Source of the DNA: CAWULT01 sp963923455
GTDB lineage: Bacteria; Acidobacteriota; Vicinamibacteria; Vicinamibacterales; UBA2999
Reading direction: 5' to 3'
DNA length: 64,000 nucleotides
Assembly: GCA_963923455.1 (NCBI GenBank)
Contig: CAWULT010000008.1
Location: 1-64,000 of the forward strand
The notes beneath the pieces are model-generated. The model was not told the DNA's origin. It searched no databases and was given only the letters and a program-made list of their open reading frames with translations. A program made the translations under genes and the position numbers. Shown one piece after another: positions 1-9,058 of the stretch; the first letter of the stretch is position 1; each line of letters opens with the position of its first letter.

Positions 1-1
1 G

Positions 2-139
2 ACGGTGGACGAGGCCGACGACATGGCCAGGCTGCTGAGCTGGGGTGTGGACGGCCTGATCACCAACCGGCCGGGCGTGGGCGTGGAGGTCCGCAATGCC
101 TTCTGCGCGGGACGCCGCCAGGTGCCGGCCGGCCGCTAG
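2..139 (+). CDS. C-terminal fragment, glycerophosphodiester phosphodiesterase
   Basis: This is the 3' end of a gene that begins before the window. The 45 visible residues include the stretch 'SWGVDGLITNRPG', which closely resembles the closing strand and loop of the GDPD TIM barrel (usually 'GVDGIITNRPD'). Enzymes of this family hydrolyse glycerophosphodiesters to glycerol-3-phosphate and an alcohol. No catalytic residue is in view, so activity cannot be judged. The call rests on the C-terminal motif only. Confidence 0.65.
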   Translation, partial: TVDEADDMARLLSWGVDGLITNRPGVGVEVRNAFCAGRRQVPAGR

Positions 140-237
140 GCCGTCCGGAATCCGGCCGTGTTGCGGCCTTGACGGGGCTGGGGCATTATTGTGGCCCCGG
201 CGTTTTCGCGCCTGTCTGGGTCAAGGAGGAATGGTTG

Positions 238-678
238 ATGCGGCGTATCTTGATGAATGCAGTAGCTCTGGCGGTCGCGTTCGGCGGTGTGGCGCTGATG
301 GCGCAGAAGGTGAGCACCCCGGCGGATCTCGACGCCGCGATGAAGCGGATCGCCCCGGCGCAGGGCGCGACGGGCAAGGCGATTCAGTCCGGTGCGTTCG
401 CCGATGCGAAGGCGTCGGTGGCGACGGTGAAGCAGGCCCTGATGGACGCGGACAACTTCTGGACGAACGTCGTCAAGAAGGAGGACGCGATGGCCATGAG
501 CAAGGACTCGATCGCGAAGGTGACCGCGCTCGAGCAGGCGCTCAACGCCGCCACGCCGGACCAGCAGGCGATCCTCGCCGCGCAGAAGCAGGTGGGCGGC
601 ACCTGCGGCGCCTGCCACAAGCAGTACCGTGTGCAGGACGAGAACATGCAGTACCAGCTGAAGCCGGGCACGCTCTAG
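238..678 (+). CDS. Cytochrome c' / c556-like periplasmic cytochrome
   Basis: The protein has 146 residues. A signal peptide (about residues 1-22, ending 'ALMAQ') is followed by a mostly helical domain with a single haem-attachment motif CGACH at residues 123-127, close to the C-terminus. That is the layout of cytochrome c', a four-helix-bundle periplasmic haem protein. The role in such proteins is electron transfer or NO/CO binding; which applies here cannot be told. I chose ATG 238 because AAGGAGGA lies 8 bases before it and it begins the signal peptide; an in-frame start at 169 would add 23 unlikely residues. Its stop overlaps the stop of the convergent glycosylase gene by 4 bases. Confidence 0.85.
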   Translation: MRRILMNAVALAVAFGGVALMAQKVSTPADLDAAMKRIAPAQGATGKAIQSGAFADAKASVATVKQALMDADNFWTNVVKKEDAMAMSKDSIAKVTALEQALNAATPDQQAILAAQKQVGGTCGACHKQYRVQDENMQYQLKPGTL

Positions 679-1448
679 GAGCGGCGTCCCGCGGGACGAG
701 GACGTCGAGCGAGCAGGCGATTCGCCTCTTCGAAGACCTCGTCCAGCATCCGGGCCGTCAGGCGCCCCGTGTTGGTGTTCTGGCGGCTCGGGTGATAACA
801 CCCCAGCACTGCCGGCGTCGCTTCCGCGCCGCCGTCCCCTCCTATCCGTACCAGCTCACCGTGACCGAACCGCGGCTTCGGTGACGTCGACACTCCACGC
901 CGCCGCAGGTGCTGCAGCCAGGCGTTGAAGGCAATCTGGCCGAGCGCCACCACCACGCGCACGCGCGGCAGGAGCGCCACCTCGGCGTCGAGGTGGTCGA
1001 GGCACCGATCGATCTCCTCGGGTGTGGGCGCGTTGTCGGGCGGCGCGCACCGCACCGCGGCCACGATGTAGGCGTCGCGCAGGCGGAGGCCGTCGTCGGG
1101 CCGCTGCGACGTGGGAATGTTGGCGAAGCCGGCCCGGTGCAGCCCCGCCATCAGGAAGTCGCCCGACCCGCCGACGCCGTCGCCCGTGAAGACGCGTCCC
1201 GTTCGATTGGCACCGTGCGCCGCCGGAGCCAGACCGACCAGCAGGAGCCGTGCCGCGGGATCGCCAAAGCCCGGAACAGGACGGCCCCAGTAGGTCTCGT
1301 CGCGGTACGCGCGCTTCTTCTCACGCGCGACGCGGCGGCAATGCTCGCGCAAGCGGGGACATCGATCGCATGAGGTGATTGCATGATGAACATCAGCGAG
1401 ACGACGGTTGTCCTGCAGGGGGGTGTGACGAGTTGAAACAGGTTTCAT
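675..1448 (-). CDS. Family 5 uracil-DNA glycosylase (UdgB-like)
   Basis: The 257-residue protein is a DNA-repair enzyme that removes uracil, and often other deaminated bases, from DNA. The active-site motif is 'GLAPAAHGANRTGRVFTGD' (residues about 72-90). The alanine where other families carry Asp or Asn is characteristic of family 5. The second motif is 'HPSRQN' near the C-terminus. Cysteines at 27, 30 and 37 and in 'RCAPPDN' are the expected iron-sulphur ligands. ATG 1448 was chosen over an in-frame start at 1538, which would extend through the aceE promoter region and past the aceE start codon. The gene is divergent from aceE, with 74 bases between the starts. Confidence 0.88.
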   Translation of the reverse strand: MKPVSTRHTPLQDNRRLADVHHAITSCDRCPRLREHCRRVAREKKRAYRDETYWGRPVPGFGDPAARLLLVGLAPAAHGANRTGRVFTGDGVGGSGDFLMAGLHRAGFANIPTSQRPDDGLRLRDAYIVAAVRCAPPDNAPTPEEIDRCLDHLDAEVALLPRVRVVVALGQIAFNAWLQHLRRRGVSTSPKPRFGHGELVRIGGDGGAEATPAVLGCYHPSRQNTNTGRLTARMLDEVFEEANRLLARRPRPAGRRS

Positions 1449-1522
1449 CGAGAGGGGCCGAATAATAGAATAAGAGTTGGTTTCCAAGCGGCCCATGCGG
1501 CCACCGCATCTCCAGAGGACAA

Positions 1523-4204
1523 ATGCGCAATCCGGCACCCAAAGACGCAGCGGAACTCGAAGCCCTCGAAACGCGGGAGTGGCTCGAGTCGCTCGACTAC
1601 GTGCTCCAATCCGGGGGGCAGGCGCGTGTCAGCCGCCTCCTGAAGGACCTCGGCGACCATGCCCGTCGCAGCGGGGTCAAGATCCCCTTCACGGCGAACA
1701 CGCCCTACGTCAACACCATCCCGGCGGCCGAGCAACCCCCCCTGCCGGGGAGTCGCGAAATCGAACGCCGCATCAAGAGCCTGGTCCGCTGGAACGCCCT
1801 GGCTATGGTGGTCAAGGCCAACAAGGCCGAGGACGGCATCGGCGGGCACATCTCCACCTACGCGTCGGCGGCCACCCTCTACGAAGTCGGCTTCAACCAT
1901 TTCTTCAAGGGCAAGGGCGACGACCACGACGGCGACCTGATCTTCTTCCAGGGCCATGCCGCGCCGGGCATCTACGCGCGCGCCTTCCTCGAGGGGCGGC
2001 TCTCGACGGCGCAGCTCGAGAACTTCCGCCGCGAGCTCAAGCCGGGCGGCGGCCTCTCGTCGTACCCGCACCCGTGGCTGATGCCCGAGTTCTGGGAGTT
2101 CCCGACGGTGTCGATGGGGCTGGGCCCCATCTGCGCGATCTACCAGGCGCGCTTCATGCGGTACCTCGAGGACCGCGGCCTCAAGAAGCACTCGAACGCC
2201 AAGGTGTGGGCGTTCCTCGGCGATGGTGAGACCGACGAGCCCGAGTCGCTCGGCGCGATCACGCTGGCGTCGCGCGAGAAGCTCGACAACCTGATCTTCG
2301 TGATCAACTGCAACCTGCAGCGCCTGGACGGCCCGGTGCGCGGGAACGGCCAGATCATCCAGGAGCTCGAAGCGGTCTTCCGCGGCGCGGGCTGGAACGT
2401 CATCAAGGTGATCTGGGGCAGCGAGTGGGACGCGCTGCTCGAGAAGGACAAGGACGGCCTGCTCGTCAAACGGATGGGCGAGGTGGTCGACGGCGAGTAC
2501 CAGAAGTACGCCGTCGAGTCGGGCGCCTACGTCCGCAGCCACTTCTGGGGGGCCGACCCGCGGCTGCTCGAGATGGTGGCGCACCTCTCGGACGACCAGC
2601 TGAAGAAGCTGACGCTCGGCGGCCACGATCCGGTCAAGGTCTACGCCGCCTACAAGGCCGCCGTCGAGCACACGGGACAGCCGACGGTCATCCTGGCCCG
2701 CACCATCAAGGGCTACGGGATCGGGGAGGCCGGCGAGGGCAAGAACATCACCCACCAGCAGAAGAAGCTGAACGAGGACGAGCTCAAGGCCTTCCGCACC
2801 CGCTTCGGCATCCCCATCGGCGACGACGACGTCTCCAAGGCCCCGTTCTACCGTCCCTCGGACAACAGCCCGGAAATCACCTACATCACCGAGCGCCGCA
2901 AGCAACTCGGCGGCTACGTCCCCACCCGCAAGGTCCAGGTCGAGCCCCTCAAGACCGACACGCTGCCGGAACTCTTCCAGGAGTTCCTCGCCGGCAGCGA
3001 AGGCCGCAAGGCCTCGACGACGATGGCCTTCGTCCGCATGCTGGCGAAGCTGCTGCGGGACAAGGAGCTCGGCGAGCTGATCGTGCCGATCGTCCCGGAC
3101 GAGGCGCGTACCTTCGGCATGGAGGCGCTCTTCCGGCAGGTGGGCATCTACTCCCGCGTCGGCCAGCTCTACGAGCCGGTCGACATGGACACGCTGCTCT
3201 ACTACAAGGAAGCCAAGGAAGGGCAGATTCTCGAGGAAGGCATCAACGAGGCCGGGTCGCTGTCGTCGTTCATCGCGGCGGGCAGCGCCTATGCGACGCA
3301 CGGCGTCAACACGATCCCCTTCTTCATCTACTACTCGATGTTCGGGATGCAGCGCGTGGGCGACCTCGTGTGGGCCGCGGCCGATACGCGGACGCGCGGC
3401 TTCCTGCTGGGAGGCACCGCGGGCCGCACGACGCTGGCCGGCGAGGGCCTGCAGCACCAGGACGGCCACAGCCACCTGCTGTCGCTGGCCGTGCCGAACC
3501 TGATTTCCTACGATCCGACGTTCGCGTACGAGATCGCCGTGATCATCGAGGACGGCATCCGGCGGATGTACCGCGACGGTGAGAGCATCTTCTACTACAT
3601 CACCGTCATGAACGAGCAGTACGAGATGCTGCCGATGCCCGAGGGCGCGCGCGAGGGCATCCTGAAGGGGATGTACCGCCTGCGGACGTCGACCAAGAAG
3701 AAGGCCAAGGCGCGGGCCCAGCTGCTCGGCAGTGGCGCCATCCTCCACGAGGTGCTCAAGGCACAGGAGATCCTCGAGAAGGACTACGACGTGGCGGCCG
3801 ACGTGTGGAGCGTCACGAGCTACCAGGAGCTCTACCGCGACGGCCACGCGGCCGAGCGGTGGAACCTGCTGCACCCGGGCGAGCCGGCGCGCGTGCCCTA
3901 CGTGACGCAGTGCCTCGGCCAGGCCGAGGGCGTGATCGTGGCAGCCTCCGACTACGTGAAGGTGCTGCCCGACTCGATCGACCGCTGGATGCCGCGCCGC
4001 ATGACGGCGCTGGGCACCGACGGCTTCGGCCGCAGCGAGGGCCGCGCGTCGCTGCGCGACTTCTTCGAGGTCGATGCGCGCTTCGTCGTGCTGGCCACGT
4101 TGAGCGAACTGGCCCGCGACGGCGTCGTCGACGCCAAGGTGGTCAGGAAGGCGATTGCCGACCTGGGCATCAACCCGGACAAGCCGAACCCGGCCGTGTC
4201 CTAG
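1523..4204 (+). CDS. aceE: Pyruvate dehydrogenase E1, homodimeric type
   Basis: The 893-residue enzyme decarboxylates pyruvate with thiamine diphosphate and transfers the acetyl group to the lipoyl arm of E2. It is the single-chain form typical of proteobacterial AceE. The thiamine-diphosphate motif begins 'GDGETDEPES' at about residue 233, and 'VPIVPDEARTFGMEALFRQ' in the second half is a typical AceE stretch. ATG 1523 follows AGAGGA by 3 bases. The gene heads an operon with aceF (14 bases further on) and lpdA. Upstream, a -10-like TAGAAT lies at 1466-1471 in the spacer shared with the glycosylase gene. Confidence 0.97.
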   Translation: MRNPAPKDAAELEALETREWLESLDYVLQSGGQARVSRLLKDLGDHARRSGVKIPFTANTPYVNTIPAAEQPPLPGSREIERRIKSLVRWNALAMVVKANKAEDGIGGHISTYASAATLYEVGFNHFFKGKGDDHDGDLIFFQGHAAPGIYARAFLEGRLSTAQLENFRRELKPGGGLSSYPHPWLMPEFWEFPTVSMGLGPICAIYQARFMRYLEDRGLKKHSNAKVWAFLGDGETDEPESLGAITLASREKLDNLIFVINCNLQRLDGPVRGNGQIIQELEAVFRGAGWNVIKVIWGSEWDALLEKDKDGLLVKRMGEVVDGEYQKYAVESGAYVRSHFWGADPRLLEMVAHLSDDQLKKLTLGGHDPVKVYAAYKAAVEHTGQPTVILARTIKGYGIGEAGEGKNITHQQKKLNEDELKAFRTRFGIPIGDDDVSKAPFYRPSDNSPEITYITERRKQLGGYVPTRKVQVEPLKTDTLPELFQEFLAGSEGRKASTTMAFVRMLAKLLRDKELGELIVPIVPDEARTFGMEALFRQVGIYSRVGQLYEPVDMDTLLYYKEAKEGQILEEGINEAGSLSSFIAAGSAYATHGVNTIPFFIYYSMFGMQRVGDLVWAAADTRTRGFLLGGTAGRTTLAGEGLQHQDGHSHLLSLAVPNLISYDPTFAYEIAVIIEDGIRRMYRDGESIFYYITVMNEQYEMLPMPEGAREGILKGMYRLRTSTKKKAKARAQLLGSGAILHEVLKAQEILEKDYDVAADVWSVTSYQELYRDGHAAERWNLLHPGEPARVPYVTQCLGQAEGVIVAASDYVKVLPDSIDRWMPRRMTALGTDGFGRSEGRASLRDFFEVDARFVVLATLSELARDGVVDAKVVRKAIADLGINPDKPNPAVS

Positions 4205-4218
4205 GAGACCCTGCCGAC

Positions 4219-5565
4219 GTGACCGAATTCACAGTCCCGAACCTGGGGGAGAACGTCGCCGGCGGCGACGTCGCGAAGGTCCTGGTGGCGGTGGGCGACA
4301 CGATTCGCCGCGACCAGCCGGTGCTCGAACTGGAAACGGACAAGGCCACGATCGAGGTGCCCTCGTCGGTGGCCGGCGTCGTCACCGAGATCAAGGTCAA
4401 GAAGGGCGACAAGATTACGGTCGGCGCGGTGGTGCTCACGGTCGACGCGGCGGCCGCGGCCGCCGCGCCCGTGCCGGCCGCCAGGCCGGCGGAGGCGCCA
4501 GCCCCCGTGCCGGTTCCGCCGGCCAGGCCCGTGGAGCCCGCCGAGGCGCGGGCCCCGCAGGAGCACAAGGTGCTGCCCATGCCGGTGCGGCCGGCCGCCG
4601 AGGCACCCACGCCCGTCCTGGCACCTCCGGTGCGCGTCGAACGCAGTGGCGCCCCGGCGCCCGCGGCGCCAGCCGTCCGCCGGCTCGCCCGCGAAATCGG
4701 CGTCGACGTCAACGAGGTGCAGGGCACCGGTGCCGGAGGCCGCATTTCGCTCGACGACGTCAAGGAGCACGCCCGCCGCATCCTGAGCGGCATCGGCCAG
4801 GCCGTCGTCCCGGCCGGCGCCGTGGCCCGCGCGTCGCGGCCGATGCCGGACTTCACGAAGTTCGGCGAGGTCACGCGCGAGCCGTGGTCGAACATCCGGC
4901 GCACCACGTCCGAGCACCTGAGCTACGCGTGGAACACCATTCCGCACGTCACGCAGTTCGACAAGGCCGACATCACGGCGCTCGAGGACCTGCGCAAGCA
5001 GTACAAGGACCAGGTGGCGAAGGCGGGCGGCAACCTCACCGTCACCGCCATGCTGGTGCGCGTGCTGGCTACGGCGGTGAAGACGTTCCCGCAGTTCAAC
5101 GCGTCGATCGATCCCGACAAGGGCGAGATCGTCTACAAGCAGTACGTGAACATCGGCGTGGCGGTCGACACCGACCGAGGCCTGCTGGTGCCGGTGATCC
5201 GGCACGCGGACCGGAAGAACATCACGCAGATCGCGGTCGAGCTCAACCAGCTGGCCGAGAAGGCCCGCGACCGCAAGTTGACCGTCGAGGACATGAGCGG
5301 GGGCAGCATGTCCATCTCGAACCTGGGGGGCATCGGCGGCACGGCGTTCACGCCGATCGTCAACTGGCCCGAGGTGGCGATTCTCGGGGTGTCGCGTGGG
5401 GCGATCGAGCCCGTGTGGAAGAACAACGCGTTCGAGCCGCGGCTGCGGCTGCCCCTGTCGCTCTCGTATGATCATCGCCTGATCGACGGTGCCGACGCGA
5501 TGCGGTTCCTGAAGTTCGTCGTCGACGCGATCGAGCAACCGTTCCTTCTTTCCCTGATTGGCTAA
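4219..5565 (+). CDS. aceF: Dihydrolipoamide acetyltransferase (E2 of pyruvate dehydrogenase)
   Basis: The 448-residue core subunit transfers acetyl groups from its lipoyl arm to coenzyme A. There is one N-terminal lipoyl domain with the lipoylated lysine in 'LETDKATIEV' (K42). A long Ala/Pro linker (about 78-150) leads to an E3-binding domain ('RRLAREIGVDVNEVQGTG') and a catalytic domain ending with the acyltransferase motif 'DHRLIDG' (D418). The start is GTG 4219, since 'TEFTVPNLGENV' is the standard beginning of the lipoyl domain. Its TAA stop overlaps the lpdA ATG as TAATG. The lipoyl synthase needed to activate it is encoded at 30110-31015. Confidence 0.96.
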   Translation: MTEFTVPNLGENVAGGDVAKVLVAVGDTIRRDQPVLELETDKATIEVPSSVAGVVTEIKVKKGDKITVGAVVLTVDAAAAAAAPVPAARPAEAPAPVPVPPARPVEPAEARAPQEHKVLPMPVRPAAEAPTPVLAPPVRVERSGAPAPAAPAVRRLAREIGVDVNEVQGTGAGGRISLDDVKEHARRILSGIGQAVVPAGAVARASRPMPDFTKFGEVTREPWSNIRRTTSEHLSYAWNTIPHVTQFDKADITALEDLRKQYKDQVAKAGGNLTVTAMLVRVLATAVKTFPQFNASIDPDKGEIVYKQYVNIGVAVDTDRGLLVPVIRHADRKNITQIAVELNQLAEKARDRKLTVEDMSGGSMSISNLGGIGGTAFTPIVNWPEVAILGVSRGAIEPVWKNNAFEPRLRLPLSLSYDHRLIDGADAMRFLKFVVDAIEQPFLLSLIG

Positions 5566-6977
5566 TGGCTGACACCACACAGATTGCGGTCCTCGGAGCA
5601 GGACCCGGCGGCTACGCGGCTGCCTTCTACGCGGCGGACCTCGGCATGCAGGTCACGCTGATCGACGAAGAGAAGAACCCCGGGGGCGTGTGCCTCTACC
5701 GGGGCTGCATCCCGTCCAAGGCGCTGCTGCACGTCGCCAAGGTCATCGAGGAGGCGCGGCACGCTTCCAGCCTCGGCGTCTCGTTCGCCGAACCGAAGAT
5801 CGACCTCGACAAGCTGCGCGGCTTCAAGCAGGGCGTCGTCGACAAGCTGACCGCGGGCGTGGGCGGCGTGGCCAAGATGCGCAAGGTCCGCTTCCTGCAG
5901 GGCCGCGCGACGATCACCGGCCCGCGTTCGCTGACCGTCCAGGGCCCGGAGGGCAGGACCGATCTGCAGTTCGAGCACCTGGTCCTGGCCACCGGCTCGC
6001 ACCCGACCAAGGTGCCGACGCTCGCCCTCGACAGCCCGCGCATGATGGACTCGACGTCCGGCCTGGAACTGCCCGACATCCCGACGTCGCTGCTCGTGGT
6101 CGGCGGCGGCTACATCGGCCTCGAACTGGGCACGGTCTACGCGACGCTCGGCAGCAAGGTGTCGGTCGTCGAGATGACGCCGAACCTGCTGCCCGGCGCG
6201 GACCGCGACCTCGTGGCCGTCCTCGAGAAGCGGCTGAAGGGCCTTTTCTCGAACATCATGACCAGCACGAAGGTCGTGAAGGTCGCAGAGGAGAAGAACG
6301 GCATCCGCGTCACCTTCGAGGGCGACGTCAAGGAGAAGGAGCAGGTATTCGAGCGCGTGCTCGTGGCCATCGGCCGCCGCCCCAACTCGAAGATTCCGGG
6401 CCTCGAGACCACGCGCGTCAAGGTGGACGCCAAGGGCTTCATCGAGACCGACGCGCAGCGTCGCACCGCGGAACCCTCCATCTGGGCCATCGGCGACGTG
6501 GCCGGCGAGCCGATGCTGGCGCACAAGGCCTCGCACGAGGCGCGCATCCCCATCGAGGCCATCGCGGGCCACAAGTACATCTTCGAGCCGCAGGCCATTC
6601 CGGCCGTCGTCTTCACGGACCCGGAAATCGCCTGGTGCGGGCTCACCGAGGCGCAGGCGAAGGAGAAGGGCATCGACTTCGAGGTGGCCAAGTTCCCGTG
6701 GGCCGCGCTCGGGCGTGCCATCACGATCGACCGCCCCGACGGCCTGACCAAGCTGATCCTCGAGGCCAAGACGGGCCGCGTGCTCGGCGTCGGCATCGCC
6801 GGCTCGGGCGCCGGGGAGCTCATCGCCGAGGGCGTGCTGGCCATCGAGATGGGCGCGACGGCCGAGGACCTGAAGCTGACCATTCACCCGCACCCCACGC
6901 TCTCGGAGACGCTGATGGAGAGCGCCGAGGTGTTCTTCGGCCAGAGCACGCACGTGTTCAAGCCGAAGAAGAAGTAG
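5565..6977 (+). CDS. lpdA: Dihydrolipoyl dehydrogenase (E3)
   Basis: The 470-residue FAD-dependent disulphide oxidoreductase regenerates oxidised lipoyl groups and passes electrons to NAD+. The N-terminal FAD-binding loop is 'GAGPGGYAA', the redox disulphide is 'GGVCLYRGCIPSK' (C43, C48), the NAD-binding loop is 'VVGGGYIGLELG', and the C-terminal base motif 'HPHPTLSE' is present. Most relatives read 'TCLNVGC' where this reads 'VCLYRGC'; both cysteines remain. Translational coupling to aceF and the terminator after it mark it as the last gene of the operon. Confidence 0.97.
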   Translation: MADTTQIAVLGAGPGGYAAAFYAADLGMQVTLIDEEKNPGGVCLYRGCIPSKALLHVAKVIEEARHASSLGVSFAEPKIDLDKLRGFKQGVVDKLTAGVGGVAKMRKVRFLQGRATITGPRSLTVQGPEGRTDLQFEHLVLATGSHPTKVPTLALDSPRMMDSTSGLELPDIPTSLLVVGGGYIGLELGTVYATLGSKVSVVEMTPNLLPGADRDLVAVLEKRLKGLFSNIMTSTKVVKVAEEKNGIRVTFEGDVKEKEQVFERVLVAIGRRPNSKIPGLETTRVKVDAKGFIETDAQRRTAEPSIWAIGDVAGEPMLAHKASHEARIPIEAIAGHKYIFEPQAIPAVVFTDPEIAWCGLTEAQAKEKGIDFEVAKFPWAALGRAITIDRPDGLTKLILEAKTGRVLGVGIAGSGAGELIAEGVLAIEMGATAEDLKLTIHPHPTLSETLMESAEVFFGQSTHVFKPKKK

Positions 6978-7033
6978 CCGACGTGACGGCTCGCTGTTCG
7001 ATGCTCGAACGGACGTAGATCGCGGAAGCTGTC

Positions 7034-7063
7034 AGGGCCGCCTGTGGGCGGCCCTTTCCTTTT
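7034..7063 (+). terminator. Rho-independent terminator of the aceE-aceF-lpdA operon
   Basis: A perfect 8-bp stem (GGGCCGCC at 7035-7042 with GGCGGCCC at 7047-7054, loop TGTG, plus an A-T closing pair) is followed by TTTCCTTTT. It starts 57 bases after the lpdA stop. It is the only hairpin with a clear T-tract noticed in this window. Confidence 0.88.
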
Positions 7064-7092
7064 GCCCGTCGGGAAAGCAGGGAGGCTGTGTT

Positions 7093-8121
7093 GTGCAGAA
7101 AGTGATTGCTGGTACGTTCGCCGCCTGTCTGATGAGCGGACTCGCGCTGGCGGCCCAGGCGCCGGCGGGGCAGGACGCGCCGCTGTCGCCGGAGGTGGAG
7201 CGCCACATCGCCGCGGCCCGGGAGGCGGCGGGCCAGTTCCATCCCGGCGTATTCGAGGCCGTCTGCAACACGGCCCGTCAGGTCATCCGGCAGGCCTCGG
7301 CGCCCCCGCGCCAGGGCGGGCCCGGCGGCGCCGGGCGCGGTCGCGCCGGCGGCCCGCCGCCGCCACCGGCGCGCGAGACGTGGCACGTCGAGCCGCAGAA
7401 GGTGTTCGACAACCTGTACTACGTCGGGGAGAAGGAGTTCTCGGCCTGGGCCATCACCACGTCGCAGGGCATCATCGTGCTCGATGCCATCTTCGACTAC
7501 TCGGTCGAGGACGAAGTGGTGGAGGGGCTGAAGAAGCTGGGGCTGGACCCGGCCCAGATCAAGTACGTGATCATCAGCCACGGGCACCTCGACCACGCCG
7601 GCGGGGCGAAGCTGCTGCAGGACCGCTTCGGTGCGCGCCTGATCATGTCGGCTGCCGACTACGACCTGCTCGACCAGCAGAACCCCACGTGGAAGCCGAA
7701 GCGCGACATCGTGGCCACCGATGGCTACAAGCTGACGCTCGGCGACACGACGCTGACGCTGTACCTCACGCCGGGACACACCGAGGGGACGATTTCGACC
7801 CTGATTCCGCTGCGCGATGGCAACCAGCGTCACCTGGCGGCGGCCTGGGGCGGGACGCTGTTCAACTTCGGCCCCATCAAGCCGCGCCTGGTCGCGTATG
7901 CGAATTCGGCGGAGCGGTTCAAGGGCATCGTGGCGCGCGAGAAGGCCGACGTGATGCTGTCGAACCACACGGTCTACGACGGCAGCAAGACGAAGCTGCC
8001 GGCCGTGGCGGCGCGCCGGCCAGGGCAGCCGCACCCCTACGTGATCGGCAACGACGCCGTGCAGCGGTACCTGGGCACGGTGGGGGAGTGCGCCCAGGCG
8101 GCCATCGCGGGTCTACCCTGA
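7093..8121 (+). CDS. Secreted metallo-beta-lactamase-fold hydrolase
   Basis: The 342-residue protein has a signal peptide (about 1-22) and a Gly/Pro-rich linker (71-93). The metallo-beta-lactamase domain has the zinc motif HGHLDH (H163, H165, D167, H168), a second-site 'TPGHTEGT' (H229) and a third histidine in 'SNHTVYDG' (H292). The pattern resembles subclass B3-like hydrolases; the real substrate is unknown and resistance should not be assumed. GTG 7093 follows GGAGG (7081-7085) and starts the signal peptide. Another secreted protein of this fold lies at 61236-62171. Confidence 0.82.
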   Translation: MQKVIAGTFAACLMSGLALAAQAPAGQDAPLSPEVERHIAAAREAAGQFHPGVFEAVCNTARQVIRQASAPPRQGGPGGAGRGRAGGPPPPPARETWHVEPQKVFDNLYYVGEKEFSAWAITTSQGIIVLDAIFDYSVEDEVVEGLKKLGLDPAQIKYVIISHGHLDHAGGAKLLQDRFGARLIMSAADYDLLDQQNPTWKPKRDIVATDGYKLTLGDTTLTLYLTPGHTEGTISTLIPLRDGNQRHLAAAWGGTLFNFGPIKPRLVAYANSAERFKGIVAREKADVMLSNHTVYDGSKTKLPAVAARRPGQPHPYVIGNDAVQRYLGTVGECAQAAIAGLP

Positions 8122-8221
8122 TCGGGTCATATCGCGGCGAGGGGCGGACGAGCGGTCGCGGACCAATCGGGTCGGCCTTGCAAGACCGGCCGCGGGCCGA
8201 CTAACGTATGCAGGTTCGGCA

Positions 8222-8239
8222 ACTCGAAATCCTTCGAGT
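8222..8239. repeat. Inverted repeat at the ribosome binding site of the sdh operon
   Basis: ACTCGAA (8222-8228) and TTCGAGT (8233-8239) form a perfect 7-bp hairpin with a 4-base loop. It ends one base before the GGAGG ribosome binding site (8241-8245) of the first sdh gene. It could be an operator or an mRNA structure affecting translation; the sequence does not decide. Confidence 0.5.
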
Positions 8240-8251
8240 CGGAGGCAGTGG

Positions 8252-9058
8252 ATGGACGCAGTTCCGGTGAAGTGGGTGCCGCGTGGGTACGGTCAGACGT
8301 ACCGGCGCGACGCATGGTGGGTTGAGCCGCTCGTCGTGTTCCTGATCCTGGGCGGCTTCGTGGTGTACGCCACGTGGGCCGCGTTCCAGAACGCGCATTA
8401 CACCTACGGGCCGTACCTGTCGCCGTTCTACTCGCCGGTGATCTTCGGCGAGAGCGAGCATTCCTGGTTCGGGCCGCAGCCCGCGTGGTGGCCCGCGCTG
8501 CTGCCGTTCTCGCCGGCGTTGATCATCCTCCCGTTCCCGGGCCTCTTCCGCTTCACCTGCTACTACTACCGAGGCGCCTACTACAAGGCGTTCTGGTCCG
8601 ACCCGGTGGCGTGCGCCGTGGGTGAGCCGCGTGGGACGCGCTACCGCGGCGAACGCTGGTTCCCGCTGGTGCTGCAGAACGTGCACCGCTACTTCGCCTA
8701 CGTCGCCGTGATCTTCCTGTTCCTGCTGGCCTACGACGTGTGGCTGGCCATGTGGTTCGAGAACCCGGCCACCGGGCAGAAGGAGTTCGGCATCGGCCTC
8801 GGCACGCTGATCCTGGCCGTGAACGTCTGCCTGCTCAGCAGCTACACGCTGGGCTGCCACTCGATTCGTCACCTCACCGGAGGCCGCATCGACAGCATCT
8901 CGAAGACCACCGTGAGCCAGGCCTGCTACAACTGCTCGAGCGCGCTCAACGCCCGGCACCAGCTCTTCGCCTACTGCAGCCTGTTCTCGGTGGCGTTCTG
9001 CGACGTCTACGTCCGTCTGTGCTCGATGGGCGTGTGGTCCGACGTGAGGATCTTCTAA
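8252..9058 (+). CDS. Succinate dehydrogenase membrane anchor, mycobacterial Sdh1 type
   Basis: The 268-residue membrane protein anchors SdhAB and carries electrons to quinone. About five hydrophobic segments are visible (near 26-45, 80-97, 146-168, 180-200 and 236-257). Length and gene order match the single anchor subunit of mycobacterial Sdh1 rather than paired SdhC/SdhD. A striking Cys/His set sits near the last helices: 'GCHSIRH' (C202, H203, H207) and 'CYNCSSALNARH' (C225, C228, H236). From the mycobacterial Sdh1 structure I infer a membrane-embedded Rieske-type 2Fe-2S cluster here instead of haem; which residues bind is not certain. ATG 8252 follows GGAGG. Its stop overlaps the sdhA start as TAATG. 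Confidence 0.85.
   Translation: MDAVPVKWVPRGYGQTYRRDAWWVEPLVVFLILGGFVVYATWAAFQNAHYTYGPYLSPFYSPVIFGESEHSWFGPQPAWWPALLPFSPALIILPFPGLFRFTCYYYRGAYYKAFWSDPVACAVGEPRGTRYRGERWFPLVLQNVHRYFAYVAVIFLFLLAYDVWLAMWFENPATGQKEFGIGLGTLILAVNVCLLSSYTLGCHSIRHLTGGRIDSISKTTVSQACYNCSSALNARHQLFAYCSLFSVAFCDVYVRLCSMGVWSDVRIF

Noticed and set aside
1445..3874. Long open frame (809 codons) on the minus strand over aceE
   Set aside because: It is antisense to an unmistakable aceE gene; its protein is low-complexity Arg/Val/Leu/His-rich with no domain. GC-rich codon bias keeps such shadow frames open.
4441..4660. Repetitive Ala/Pro-coding stretch in aceF
   Set aside because: It is the normal flexible linker between lipoyl and E3-binding domains, not a DNA repeat element.
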